Origin: an uncultured Stenotrophomonas sp.
Lineage (GTDB): Bacteria; Pseudomonadota; Gammaproteobacteria; Xanthomonadales; Xanthomonadaceae
DNA length: 64,000 bases
Direction: 5' to 3'
Assembly (NCBI RefSeq): GCF_945952405.1
Contig: NZ_CAMFIA010000018.1
Coordinates: 17,348-81,347 of the forward strand
Shown here: positions 43,011-51,401 of the stretch, in pieces
Layout: each line of letters begins with the position of its first letter
Position numbering within the stretch: position 1 is the first letter of the stretch
The notes under the pieces: model-generated
Databases searched by the model: none
Told to the model about the DNA's origin: nothing
What the model saw: only the letters and a program-made list of their open reading frames with translations
Program-made: the position numbers and the translations under genes

Positions 43011-44468
43011 ATGTTCCGTTCCCGTCCGTTGTTCCTTGCCATCCTTGTTGCGGTGGCACCGTTGTCGGTGTCGGCCGCCGAGCGCGCCGACCTGCTGATC
43101 CGCAATGCCACCGTGGTCGACGTCGAGCACGCCCGCACGCTGCCGGGGCAGAGCGTGGTGGTCCGTGGCGAGGACATCGTCGCCGTCGGCCCGGACGCGC
43201 AGCTGCGCGCCCAGTGGAGTGCCACGCGCCAGATCGATGCCCAGGGCAAGTACCTGATCCCGGGCCTGTGGGACATGCACGTGCACTTCGGCGGTGGCCC
43301 GGCGCTGATCGAGGAGAACAAGGCACTGCTGCCGTTGTACATCGCGCACGGCATCACCACCGTGCGCGACTGCTCCGGTGACCTGCCCGAGCAGGTCCTG
43401 CAATGGCGCGGCGAGATCGCCCGTGGCACGCTGTTCGGTCCGCGCCTGCTCAGTTCAGGCGCGAAGATCGAAGGCATCAAGCCGGTCTGGAAGGGCACGA
43501 TTGAAGTGGGCAGCGAAGCCGATGTCGACAAGGCGATCACCCGCCTGCAGCATGACAAGGTCGATTTCGTGAAGATCACCGACAGCACGTTGAAGCCGGA
43601 GCTGTTCCTGTACTCGGCCAGTGCCGCACGCAGTGCCGGGTTGAAGGCATCGGGCCACATTCCGATGGCGCTGACCGTGGAGCAGGCCATCGATGCAGGG
43701 CTGGCTTCGATCGAGCATCTGGACTATGCCTTCAAGGCCGGCAGCAAGGACGAGGCGCAGATCGCTGCGGACTTCGGCGCCGGCCGCATCGACCGCGCCG
43801 AAGCCAATCGGCGCCTCGACGCCAGCTTCGACCGCGACACCGCGATGCGCGCCTACCGGGACTTCGCCAAGCGTGGCGTGTTCGTGACCCCGACCCTCAA
43901 CGGCGGCCGCATCCTCGATTTCCTCGACCAGGACGACCACGCCGACGATCCCTATCTGGCCTACATCGGGCCGCAGCTGCGTGCCACCTACCAGTGGCGC
44001 GTGGATCGCGCGGCCAAGGCCACGCCGGCCCAGATCGAGGCGCGCCACGCCCAGTACCATCGGGTGGCGGCGGTGCTGCCGATGCTGCAGGAAGCGGGCG
44101 TGACCCTGATCGCCGGTACCGATGCCGGCTTCCTCAATTCGTTCAACTTCCCGGGCATCGCGCTGCACCAGGAGCTGCAGCTGTTCGTGAAGGAGGGCCT
44201 GAGCGCGCCGCAGGCGCTGTCGGCTGCAACCCGCTCCGGGCCGGCCTGGTTCGGCCAGATGGACCGCTATGGGGGCGTCGCCCAGGGCAAGGCGGCGGAC
44301 CTGGTGCTGCTGACCGCCAACCCGTTGCAGGACATCGCCGCCACCGCGAAGATCGACAGCGTGATCCTGCGTGGCACGGTGTACGACCGCACCGCGCTGG
44401 ACAGGATGCTGGCCGAGACCCGGGCCAAGGTGGCCGCGTGGAATGCCGAGGCGGCCAAGGGCCAGTGA
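43011..44468 (+). CDS. Secreted amidohydrolase, imidazolonepropionase-like
   Basis: A 485-residue exported metal-dependent hydrolase. Signal peptide (LFLAILVAVAPLSVSAA), then HxH in WDMHVHFGGG, the carboxylated-Lys candidate in VDFVKITDST, HIPMAL, IEHLDYA and the catalytic Asp in AGTDAGF. This motif set fits the imidazolonepropionase/prolidase-like group with broad dipeptidase or lactonase activity. An ATG at 43002 shares the frame; 43011 is preferred since AGGA then has normal spacing. A GC-rich hairpin follows the stop. Confidence 0.87.
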   Translation: MFRSRPLFLAILVAVAPLSVSAAERADLLIRNATVVDVEHARTLPGQSVVVRGEDIVAVGPDAQLRAQWSATRQIDAQGKYLIPGLWDMHVHFGGGPALIEENKALLPLYIAHGITTVRDCSGDLPEQVLQWRGEIARGTLFGPRLLSSGAKIEGIKPVWKGTIEVGSEADVDKAITRLQHDKVDFVKITDSTLKPELFLYSASAARSAGLKASGHIPMALTVEQAIDAGLASIEHLDYAFKAGSKDEAQIAADFGAGRIDRAEANRRLDASFDRDTAMRAYRDFAKRGVFVTPTLNGGRILDFLDQDDHADDPYLAYIGPQLRATYQWRVDRAAKATPAQIEARHAQYHRVAAVLPMLQEAGVTLIAGTDAGFLNSFNFPGIALHQELQLFVKEGLSAPQALSAATRSGPAWFGQMDRYGGVAQGKAADLVLLTANPLQDIAATAKIDSVILRGTVYDRTALDRMLAETRAKVAAWNAEAAKGQ

Positions 44469-44476
44469 CGGCGCAA

Positions 44477-44512
44477 GGGCCGGTCCCTTTCCAACGGAAA
44501 GGGATCCGGCCC
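44477..44512. terminator. Hairpin after secreted amidohydrolase
   Basis: GGGCCGG-T-CCCTTTCC and GGAAAGGG-AT-CCGGCCC form a roughly 15-bp interrupted stem with an AAC loop, 9 bp past the stop. It may end the transcript, although no T-run follows. Confidence 0.5.
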
Positions 44513-44603
44513 CCTGGTTAGCAGGGCGGCCCCTTGCTTCCGGCACGGGAACGATTCGGCGCAGCCACCTAGCATGGCGCCTGCTTCCCGTTCGATGTCC
44601 TGC

Positions 44604-45659
44604 ATGCCTGCTTCCACCGTCTACCTGTCGCCTGCGCCCGCAGCCCCGCGCTCGCTGCCGCACCCGCGCTGGGTGATGCTGGCGCTGTGGGTGCTGCTGA
44701 TCGCTACCGCTGTGCCGGCGGTGCACCTGAGCCAGCAACCGGGCGGCCTGATGCCGGCAACCTTGTTCATCCTCGGCGCCGAGTTGCCCTGGATGCTGGT
44801 GACGCCGCCGTTGTGGGTGGCATGCCGGCGATGGCCGCTGCGCGGGCCGCGGCAGCTGCTGGGCTGGGTGTTGCTGGGCCTGGTGCTGACCCCGCTGCTC
44901 ACCGCGCCGGGCTGGACGCTGGGCCACCTGCTGCTGCACCTGTGGCAGGCGCAGCCGTTGCCATCACTGCAGCAGGCTGCGCGCGCGATCGGCATCACGG
45001 CCCTGTTCGCGCTGCCCACCTTCATTGCAGTGGCGGGAGTGGGCCATGGCCTGGCCGCACTGGAGCGGTTGAAGGCGCAGTCGCAGGCGCTGCAGCAGGC
45101 CCGTGACGCCGCCCTGCGCCAGCATCTCCAGCACCACTTCCTGTTCAACGCGCTCAATGCCATCGGCGGTCTTGCGCTGCAGCGCCCGCACGTTGCCGAT
45201 GCGGCGCTGGCGCAGCTTTCGTCACTGCTGCGCGATACCCTGCAATGCCCCGCGCAGCGCAGCCTGGCCGATGAGTTGGCGGCCGCGCAGGACTATGTCG
45301 CCCTGCAGTCGTTGCTGCGCGACGAGGTGCTGCACCTGCACCTGCAGGCCAGCGCTGCGTCGCTGTCATGGCAGGTGCCGGGCCTGCTGCTGCAGCCGTT
45401 GGTCGAGAACGCGGTCCTGCACAGCGGTTGGCAGCCGGGCGACGGGCCGTTGCGGATCGAGCTGTGTGCGGCGGTGAATGAAGGCCTGCTTGATGTGGAG
45501 GTGTTCAACGCCTGCATGCGCCCGTGCACGCGCGATGGCCTGGGCAGCGGCCACGCCGCCGTGCGCCGACGGCTGGCGATGATCGGTGGCCGCCTGCAGG
45601 CCGACCGCGAGGCCGGTGGCTACCGCGCACGGGTGATCCTGCCGGAGATCGCGGCGTGA
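44604..45659 (+). CDS. LytS/YehU-type sensor histidine kinase
   Basis: A 351-residue membrane kinase. Four to five hydrophobic helices (residues ~18-140) form a sensor without a large periplasmic domain. The cytosolic part has the LytS-type HisK motif RQHLQHHFLFNALNAIGGL, where the phosphorylated His precedes FLFNALN, and an ATPase N-box PLVENAVLHSG with a GLGSGHAAVRRRL G-box. It passes phosphate to the LytTR regulator encoded next, with overlapping GTG/TGA. Start uncertain: ATGs at 44574, 44595 and 44604; a TAGCAT -10-like box lies just before 44574, favouring a later start. Confidence 0.88.
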   Translation: MPASTVYLSPAPAAPRSLPHPRWVMLALWVLLIATAVPAVHLSQQPGGLMPATLFILGAELPWMLVTPPLWVACRRWPLRGPRQLLGWVLLGLVLTPLLTAPGWTLGHLLLHLWQAQPLPSLQQAARAIGITALFALPTFIAVAGVGHGLAALERLKAQSQALQQARDAALRQHLQHHFLFNALNAIGGLALQRPHVADAALAQLSSLLRDTLQCPAQRSLADELAAAQDYVALQSLLRDEVLHLHLQASAASLSWQVPGLLLQPLVENAVLHSGWQPGDGPLRIELCAAVNEGLLDVEVFNACMRPCTRDGLGSGHAAVRRRLAMIGGRLQADREAGGYRARVILPEIAA

Positions 45660-46378
45660 CGCGCCCGCTGAGCGTGCTGCTGGTGGATGACGTGGCGCTG
45701 GCGCGCTTCCGGCTGCGCCAGCTGTTGGCGGCGATGCCACAGGTCAGGGTCGATGCGGAGGCCGCCAGCCTCGCGCAGGCACGCGATCAGCTGCAGGGTC
45801 GCCGGTTCGATCTGCTGCTGCTCGATCTGGTCCTGCCGGACGGCCGCGGCTGGGAACTGCCGCAGCAGCAGCCGTGGCTGGCGGCGCACACCATCTTCGT
45901 GACCGCGCTGCCGCAACACGCGCTGCGCGCCTTCGAACTGGGCGTGGCCGACTACCTGCTCAAGCCGGTCGCGGCCCCTCGGCTGCAGGAGGCGATCGAG
46001 CGGGTGCGTCGGCTGGCGGGCCTGGGCGTGGCTACGGAGTGCGGTGCGCAGGTGCTGGCAGTGCCGGGTGCGGGCGGGGTGCAGTTCGTGCCGCTGGCAC
46101 AGATCGACTACATCGACATGGCAGGCCACTACGCCTGCGTGCACGTGGGGCAGCAGCTGCATCTGCTGCGCGAGCCGATGGCGCAGCTGGCCGAGCGGCT
46201 GGCTGGCACGGGGCTGTTGCGGGTGCATCGTTCGGTGCTGGTGAATCCACTACGGGTGAAATCACTGAGTGAGCGCCACAACGGCGACGCGCTGCTGGAA
46301 CTGGCTGACGGCGTGCAGGTGCCGGCCAGCCGCAGCTACCGGCCGGCACTGAAGGCGGCGCTGGCCGCGCGGGCCTGA
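45656..46378 (+). CDS. LytTR-family response regulator
   Basis: A 240-residue response regulator: receiver domain (LLVDDVALARFRLRQLL; phospho-Asp in LLLLDLVLPDG; VTALPQHALRAF; YLLKPV with the conserved Lys) and a C-terminal LytTR DNA-binding domain (VPLAQIDYIDMAGHYACVHVG; LLRVHRSVLVNPLRVKSL). It starts with GTG at 45656, overlapping the kinase stop, so the pair is made together. LytTR regulators control cell-surface, competence or virulence genes; targets here are not evident. Confidence 0.93.
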   Translation: MTRPLSVLLVDDVALARFRLRQLLAAMPQVRVDAEAASLAQARDQLQGRRFDLLLLDLVLPDGRGWELPQQQPWLAAHTIFVTALPQHALRAFELGVADYLLKPVAAPRLQEAIERVRRLAGLGVATECGAQVLAVPGAGGVQFVPLAQIDYIDMAGHYACVHVGQQLHLLREPMAQLAERLAGTGLLRVHRSVLVNPLRVKSLSERHNGDALLELADGVQVPASRSYRPALKAALAARA

Positions 46379-46427
46379 GCCACGGCCGGTGCCAGCTGCG
46401 GCACGGTTGGTGCCATCGTCATTGAAG

Positions 46428-46468
46428 CGCAGCGCTCCCGCGCTGCGGTCGATGCACGCTGCGTTTTT
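46428..46468 (+). terminator. Terminator with two alternative right arms
   Basis: The left arm CGCAGCG (46428-46434) can pair with CGCTGCG at 46441-46447 (tight TCCC loop) or with CGCTGCG at 46457-46463, which is followed by TTTTT (46464-46468). The second pairing has terminator form; the first would prevent it. It lies between the response regulator and the BAAT-type hydrolase. Confidence 0.5.
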
Positions 46469-46485
46469 CCGGATCAAGGCGGGGC

Positions 46486-47808
46486 GTGCGGATGCGTTGG
46501 GGCTTGGGAATGTTGCTGGGAATGCTGGCGCTGCCTGCGCTGGCCGATGTGAGGGTCACCGTCGATGATCACGAGGGCCGCGCCGACCGCGTTCCGGTCA
46601 TCAGCGTGGAGGGGTTGGCGGTGGCCGAGGTGGTGCAGGTACGGCTGTCGATGCAGGACAGCCGGGGCCAGCGCTGGCAATCGCAGGCCGCACTGCGCGC
46701 GGACCTGCAAGGCCGTGTCGATACCTCACGCAGTGGCTCGGAGCAGGGCAGCTATCGGGGCGTCGACCCAGGTGGGTTGATCTGGTCGATGCAACCACAG
46801 CAGGGCAAGGCCAGCGCGTTGCCGCTGCACCTGCCGCGCGCCGGCGATGGCCTGGGGTTTCAAGCTGCGAGCTTCGAGCTGGAAGTGGAGCGCGCGGGAT
46901 CGGTGGTGGCGCGGCGAACCCTGCAGCGCCATCTGATGCTGCCGGGTGTACGCGCGCAACGCGTTGAGATCGACGGACGCGAAGCGCACCTGTACCTGCC
47001 CACCGGGTTGCAGCCCGATGCACGGATGCCGGCGTTGGTGGCACTGGGTGGTGCGGAAGGTGGATTCGACGGTGGCGATCTCTATGCGGCGTGGCTGGCA
47101 AGCAATGGCTACGTGGCGCTGTCGGTGGCGTGGTATCGCGGACCGGGTGTGCCCAAGGACCTGATCGAGGTTCCGCTGGAAACCGTGCGCGACGCGGTGC
47201 ACTGGCTGCAGCGCCATCCCGGGGTGGATCGCGGACGGGTCGGGCTGCTGGGGGGCTCCTGGGGAGGAATCGTGACCCTGGCAACGGCGGTGCATCTGCC
47301 CGAACTGCGCGCAGCGGTGTCCTGGGTGGGCAGCCCGGCGCCGTTCCGTGGCATTGCGCGCGACGTGGCCCCAGCCGATTTCCGTGCGCTGGACCGCTCG
47401 CCTTTGAGCTGGCAGGGCAGGCCGTTGCCGTGGCTGCCCTATCGCGAAGATGTGGACTGGGGTCGGCCCGGGCCGCAATGGCAGCCCGCGCTGCATGCGG
47501 CGCTGCTGCCGATCGAGACGATCGCCGCGCGCACCCTGTGGATCGGCGGCGGGGATGATCGGCTTGGCGACTCCGGGGTCATGATGGCGGTCGCGCAGCG
47601 GCGCCTCGCTGCGGCGGGGCGGGGCGACCGTGACCGGTTCCTGTACTACCCGGATGCGGGGCATCTGATCACGCCGCTGCTGCAGCCGGCCACCCATCGC
47701 AGCGATGTTGGCCCCTATATCCAGGTGGGAGGCACCGCCGAAGGCCATGCCCGCGCGGACCGTGAAGTCGGGCCTGCGGTGCTGGCCTTCCTGGCCGAAG
47801 CGCTGTAA
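46486..47808 (+). CDS. Secreted BAAT/acyl-CoA-thioesterase-like hydrolase
   Basis: A 440-residue exported protein. Signal peptide (GLGMLLGMLALPALA), an N-terminal Ig-like domain of the BAAT/thioesterase type (VRLSMQDSRGQRWQSQAALRADLQGRVDTSRSGSEQGSYRGVDPGGLIWSM), and an alpha/beta-hydrolase domain with GGSWGG (nucleophile Ser), an Asp in GGGDDRL and His in DAGHLITP. Human relatives transfer acyl groups from CoA to amino acids; in a secreted bacterial protein hydrolysis of thioesters or drugs is more likely. GTG at 46486 has AAGG 6 bases upstream; ATG at 46492 is the alternative. A long hairpin repeat follows the stop. Confidence 0.83.
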   Translation: MRMRWGLGMLLGMLALPALADVRVTVDDHEGRADRVPVISVEGLAVAEVVQVRLSMQDSRGQRWQSQAALRADLQGRVDTSRSGSEQGSYRGVDPGGLIWSMQPQQGKASALPLHLPRAGDGLGFQAASFELEVERAGSVVARRTLQRHLMLPGVRAQRVEIDGREAHLYLPTGLQPDARMPALVALGGAEGGFDGGDLYAAWLASNGYVALSVAWYRGPGVPKDLIEVPLETVRDAVHWLQRHPGVDRGRVGLLGGSWGGIVTLATAVHLPELRAAVSWVGSPAPFRGIARDVAPADFRALDRSPLSWQGRPLPWLPYREDVDWGRPGPQWQPALHAALLPIETIAARTLWIGGGDDRLGDSGVMMAVAQRRLAAAGRGDRDRFLYYPDAGHLITPLLQPATHRSDVGPYIQVGGTAEGHARADREVGPAVLAFLAEAL

Positions 47809-47810
47809 CT

Positions 47811-47882
47811 CAAGAAAGGGGACGGAGGGAATTAAGTCGTATATGCACAAACGACTTAATTCCCTCCGTCCCCTTTTTCTTG
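47811..47882. repeat. Long hairpin repeat, copy 2
   Basis: A 23-bp core stem, GGGGACGGAGGGAATTAAG... (47818-47840) with its complement (47851-47873), a 10-nt loop containing ATGCA, flanking CAAGAAA/TTTTTCTTG arms with a 2-T bulge. Same element as 16851-16916: identical except for one base pair changed on both arms and loop differences. It directly follows the BAAT hydrolase stop and carries a T-tract, so it can terminate that transcript. Confidence 0.8.
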
Positions 47883-47971
47883 CGATGTGGGCCTGCGCCG
47901 TGACGCGTATCGCTCTGGCGCGGTGGCGCGGCGGCGCCGAGGATGGTGGCAGTCCCGATGAGGCGACGGAG

Positions 47972-48358
47972 ATGGGGAACGCACGGTGGAGCCCGCTGTT
48001 GTGCCTGCTGCTGACCGCAGCAGGGCATGCGCAGAGCAATGTCTACAAATGCGTGGACGGGCCGCATCCGGTCTATCAGCAGATGCCGTGCCAGGGGCGC
48101 GCGGAATGGCGCTGGGAGGTGCCGCGCGAGGAATCGCTGGCGCGTGGTCCGGCGTCGCCGACCGCCGGCCGGGCGGCAGGCAGGCCGCGCACGCCGCGAC
48201 CGGGGCGGGCACGGGGAGCGCTGATTCCGCTCAGTGCCGACCCCGCCGCCTGCACGCGCGCACGGCAACAGCGCGGCAAAAGGCTGGCGAAGGCAAAGCG
48301 GCTGGACTTCGTGCAGCGGCGGCAGCTGGATGATGCGGTGTATGACGCCTGCCGGTGA
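47972..48358 (+). CDS. Small secreted DUF4124-like protein
   Basis: A 128-residue exported protein: signal peptide (WSPLLCLLLTAAGHAQS), then a DUF4124-like mini-domain (NVYKCVDGPHPVYQQMPCQG, the usual VYKxxD...VYxxxPC pattern), then a basic, Ala/Arg-rich tail with two more cysteines near the C-terminus. Function unknown; common in xanthomonads. ATG at 47972 is chosen because earlier in-frame starts lack a signal peptide. It converges on the DUF2968 gene with an intrinsic terminator between. Confidence 0.65.
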   Translation: MGNARWSPLLCLLLTAAGHAQSNVYKCVDGPHPVYQQMPCQGRAEWRWEVPREESLARGPASPTAGRAAGRPRTPRPGRARGALIPLSADPAACTRARQQRGKRLAKAKRLDFVQRRQLDDAVYDACR

Positions 48359-48382
48359 AGACGGATCTGCGCCGCCGGAAAA

Positions 48383-48410
48383 GACAACGGCGCCCTGCGG
48401 CGCCGTTGTC
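48383..48410 (-). terminator. Intrinsic terminator for DUF2968 gene
   Basis: GACAACGGCGCC (48383-48394) and GGCGCCGTTGTC (48399-48410) form a perfect 12-bp stem with a CTGC loop. On the minus strand TTTTCC follows, so it ends the DUF2968 transcript and may also act for the convergent gene. Confidence 0.8.
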
Positions 48411-48432
48411 GGAAAGCACCTGAAGCCAGCTG

Positions 48433-49140
48433 TCAGCGGCCGTCGCTGGCCGCAGCCGGTGCCGGAACGCTGTCCGGCTTGGGCAGGCTCAGTTCCGGGT
48501 TGCCCTGTTCGGCCTGCAGGATCTGGATGCGGCGCTGCAGGGCATCCAGCTGGCTGTTGGTGCTCTGCACGTCGGTGCTGAGGCTGACCGCCTGCTGCTG
48601 GGCCTGCTGCAGGGCAGCGCTGACCTGCGCCGACTGTGCCTGCTGCTGTTCCATTTCCTGCTGCAGCGTGCGCAGGCGCTCCTCGTTGTAGGCGACCAGG
48701 CGCTCGGTATAGCGCTTGCCGGCCTCAAGCCGGGTGGTATCGATGTAGACCTGGGCGAGCTGTTCGGACTGCTGCGCGAAGGTCCGGTAGACGCGCTCGG
48801 CGTTGTCGACGGCGTCGGTCTTGATCACCCGCCAGAAGTTCTTCTCCTGGAACAGGGCGACGTAGTACGTCAGGGTATTGGCGTTGAACAGCAGGCTGGC
48901 GCCGTAGTTGCCGTTGTAGGTGGTGCGCAGCTCGGTCAGCTGGCGCGAATCCATCAACTGCTTGAGCTCGTCCACGGTATTGCGGACCACCGGTGCACTG
49001 CGCGCCGCCGGTTCTGCGGCGGCCTCGCGCTCGCCACGGGCTGCCATCGCCGCCGGCGCCACCAGCATCATGGCCACGGCCAGCAGTGCCGCGCCGCGCG
49101 CGTGCCGGGCGAAGACCGCGCCCCCTGAAGTTTCTCGCAT
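48433..49140 (-). CDS. DUF2968 protein with long coiled coil
   Basis: A 235-residue exported protein of the DUF2968 family. Signal peptide (LLAVAMMLVAPAAMA), a globular part (VDELKQLMDSRQLTELRTTYNGNYGASLLFNANTLTYYVALFQEKNFWRVIKTD), then a coiled coil from residue ~120 to 210 rich in Gln (EEMEQQQAQSAQVSAALQQAQQQ). Periplasmic; function unknown. ATG at 49140. It lies just downstream of the Tad locus on the same strand, 99 bp past tadG, but has its own terminator and need not be part of it. Confidence 0.82.
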   Translation of the reverse strand: MRETSGGAVFARHARGAALLAVAMMLVAPAAMAARGEREAAAEPAARSAPVVRNTVDELKQLMDSRQLTELRTTYNGNYGASLLFNANTLTYYVALFQEKNFWRVIKTDAVDNAERVYRTFAQQSEQLAQVYIDTTRLEAGKRYTERLVAYNEERLRTLQQEMEQQQAQSAQVSAALQQAQQQAVSLSTDVQSTNSQLDALQRRIQILQAEQGNPELSLPKPDSVPAPAAASDGR

Positions 49141-49210
49141 GTCTAGACCATCCACGGATGAGTGTGGGTTGAGATGAAGGTGGTTCCCCGCCGGGAGTCT
49201 AGCATGGGCG

Positions 49211-49232
49211 CGGGCGCCGCCAAGGGCGCCCG
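49211..49232 (-). terminator. Hairpin at 3' end of Tad operon
   Basis: CGGGCGCC (49211-49218) pairs with GGCGCCCG (49225-49232) around a GCCAAG loop, 7 bp past the tadG stop. No clear T-tract; may mark the 3' end of the Tad transcript. Confidence 0.4.
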
Positions 49233-49239
49233 TCACCGG

Positions 49240-51393
49240 TCAATAGACCAGCTGCGCGGCGCTGCACTGGATCGACTGCACGTTGACGTCGGTCCGGCCC
49301 AGTTCCAGGCCCAGTACGCTCGCCAGCAGGTTGGTCAACAGGGTGCCGACACTGTTGAGCACCGGCCGCAGTGCGGCCAGGATCGGCTTCAGCAGCGTGC
49401 ACAGCAGGCCGCTGCAGCTGACGCTGCCGTCTGGATTGGTGACACCGCTGCCGCCGGCGCCGTCGAGGAAGCCGGCGGGGGCGGTCTGGATGTACGACGC
49501 CAGGTTGTTGCGTACGCAGCCGTTGTAGTCGATCAGGTTGCCCAGCAGGCTGTCGCAGCGGTTGATCAGCAGGCCGCCGACCAGCGAGCCGAGCAGGCCG
49601 TCGAGCACGCCCAGGCCCTGGCCGGTAACGGTGACCCTGAAAGCATCCCAGACCGGGCCATCCTTGTGGCAGGTGGTCAGGTTCAACAGGCCACAGGCAT
49701 AAGGCAGTCCGCCGGGCACGGTCCAGTTGTTGAGCGGGGCCAGCTGGCGGCTGGAATCGCCATCGCGCAGCAGCGGGATCAGCTTGTCCACGTCGTAACG
49801 GGTATTGGGCGGGAACGCTGCCTGCAGGTAGCGATCGGCCAGCGCCTTGGCGGTGTCGTTGGCACTCATGCCCTGCTTGGGCGAGCTGAGCATGCCCGAC
49901 AGCACGCGCAGCAGTTCGTTGACCAGGTCCGACACCGCGTTGCCCAGCGCGAGCGGATTGATCCGGGTCGAGCCGGTCTCGCCGGCCGCCAGGGTCAGGT
50001 TCTGCGTACTGGTGAGAGCGGGCAGGGTGATCTTGTCGTTGATCAGGGGCTGGCCCAGCAGCTTCAGCAGCTGTTCGTTCTTCAACGTTGCGTCGCAGAC
50101 ATTGCTCTTGGAGAAGCGCTGCGCGGGATCGACCGTGCCGACACAGGCCCGCAGCACCGAGGAATCGACCTGGATGGTGGCTTTGGGCGGGCTGGCGCCG
50201 CACTGGATGCCGGTCAGCGTGCCCATGCCATTGGCAACGTCGACATGCAGCGGCAGGTGCAGGCGGGTACCGAGCAGGTTCAGCAGCGGGCCCACCGCGA
50301 ACAGGTTGTTGCTGTCCACGTCCACCATCAGCCGCACCTGCGCATTGTAGGCGCGCGTGCCGACACCGCCGATGGCGATCGACGGCGGCTCGACCACGCC
50401 AGCCTGGATGTTGATGCCGAGCAGGTCCAGGCCCTTCACCGCCACGCCATTGCCGTCGTTGGCGATCGAGATGGCGGTGCTGATCAGGTTGAGCACGTTG
50501 ATCTTCGATTCCAGCGCGCTGCCGACCGTGCCATCGGGCGAGACGACTTCGGCGAACAGGCCGCCGCCGCCGGACTGGCTGCCGAGCACGATGTTGAGCT
50601 TGTTGATGTCCAGCTGGGTGGCGACCAGATCGGACAGCGCACGCAGCTGCACACCGACGGTGGTATCGCGGCCGACCACGGTGGCGGTGGCATTGACCAG
50701 TTGTGCCAGGGAGATCTTGTTGACCGACAGCAGTCGATTGAAGTCGGCCACGCTGAGATTGGCAGTGACCGGGATGTTCAGTGCCTTGAGCAGGCCTGAC
50801 GGAGTGATGTTGGCCTGGGCCAGGCCGTCATACGACAGCACGGTGGCGTTGGTGACATCCAGGCCGACCAGGCGCAGGGTCGAAAGCAGTACCGAGTCGC
50901 CATTGGTGCGCAGCAGCTGCGAACCCACCGCGAACACCGCGGTGGGCTCGGCGCGCCGGGCCACGGCCTGCACGCTCACCTTCGGCAGGCTGGTGTTCTG
51001 GCCGAAGAACGGCAGCACACTGCGTTCGGCGACCACCTGCACCGCGTTGCGCGGGTTGGCGGCATCGATGGCGGTGGTGAACCGGTTTGCGGTGCCCCGG
51101 GTGGCGCTCCAGTTGCCGCAACGGACCTGCACGCTGCCGGCAAACGCGTTCTGGACCAGTGCGCTTTGTCGTGCCGCGCTGTTGTCGCTGTTGTCCGAGG
51201 TGCACAGTTCCAGCCGCTGCGCCCCGGCCAGCGCGGCCAGGTCGGCAACCTTCTGCGCATCGCGCTTGGCCCAGAACAGGTAGCCGATCTCGATCAGGCC
51301 AAGCATGGCCAGCAACGCCAGCATGACCAGCATCATGGTGATCGACATGCCGCCGCGTGGGCGGCTGAAACTGAACTGGCGTGGGCGTTTCAT
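49240..51393 (-). CDS. tadG: TadG-like pilus assembly protein
   Basis: A 717-residue protein with one N-terminal membrane helix (GMSITMMLVMLALLAMLGLIEIGYLFWAKRDAQKVADLAALAGAQRL), the hallmark TadE/TadG start in which a hydrophobic segment is followed by an Ala-rich helix. The periplasmic part is long (about 650 residues), with many beta-strands and a few cysteines. TadG is needed for Tad pilus production, probably as a stalk or anchor. Last gene of the operon; starts 8 bp after the DUF3613 gene. Confidence 0.85.
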   Translation of the reverse strand: MKRPRQFSFSRPRGGMSITMMLVMLALLAMLGLIEIGYLFWAKRDAQKVADLAALAGAQRLELCTSDNSDNSAARQSALVQNAFAGSVQVRCGNWSATRGTANRFTTAIDAANPRNAVQVVAERSVLPFFGQNTSLPKVSVQAVARRAEPTAVFAVGSQLLRTNGDSVLLSTLRLVGLDVTNATVLSYDGLAQANITPSGLLKALNIPVTANLSVADFNRLLSVNKISLAQLVNATATVVGRDTTVGVQLRALSDLVATQLDINKLNIVLGSQSGGGGLFAEVVSPDGTVGSALESKINVLNLISTAISIANDGNGVAVKGLDLLGINIQAGVVEPPSIAIGGVGTRAYNAQVRLMVDVDSNNLFAVGPLLNLLGTRLHLPLHVDVANGMGTLTGIQCGASPPKATIQVDSSVLRACVGTVDPAQRFSKSNVCDATLKNEQLLKLLGQPLINDKITLPALTSTQNLTLAAGETGSTRINPLALGNAVSDLVNELLRVLSGMLSSPKQGMSANDTAKALADRYLQAAFPPNTRYDVDKLIPLLRDGDSSRQLAPLNNWTVPGGLPYACGLLNLTTCHKDGPVWDAFRVTVTGQGLGVLDGLLGSLVGGLLINRCDSLLGNLIDYNGCVRNNLASYIQTAPAGFLDGAGGSGVTNPDGSVSCSGLLCTLLKPILAALRPVLNSVGTLLTNLLASVLGLELGRTDVNVQSIQCSAAQLVY

Positions 51394-51401
51394 GGCCTAC
51401 C

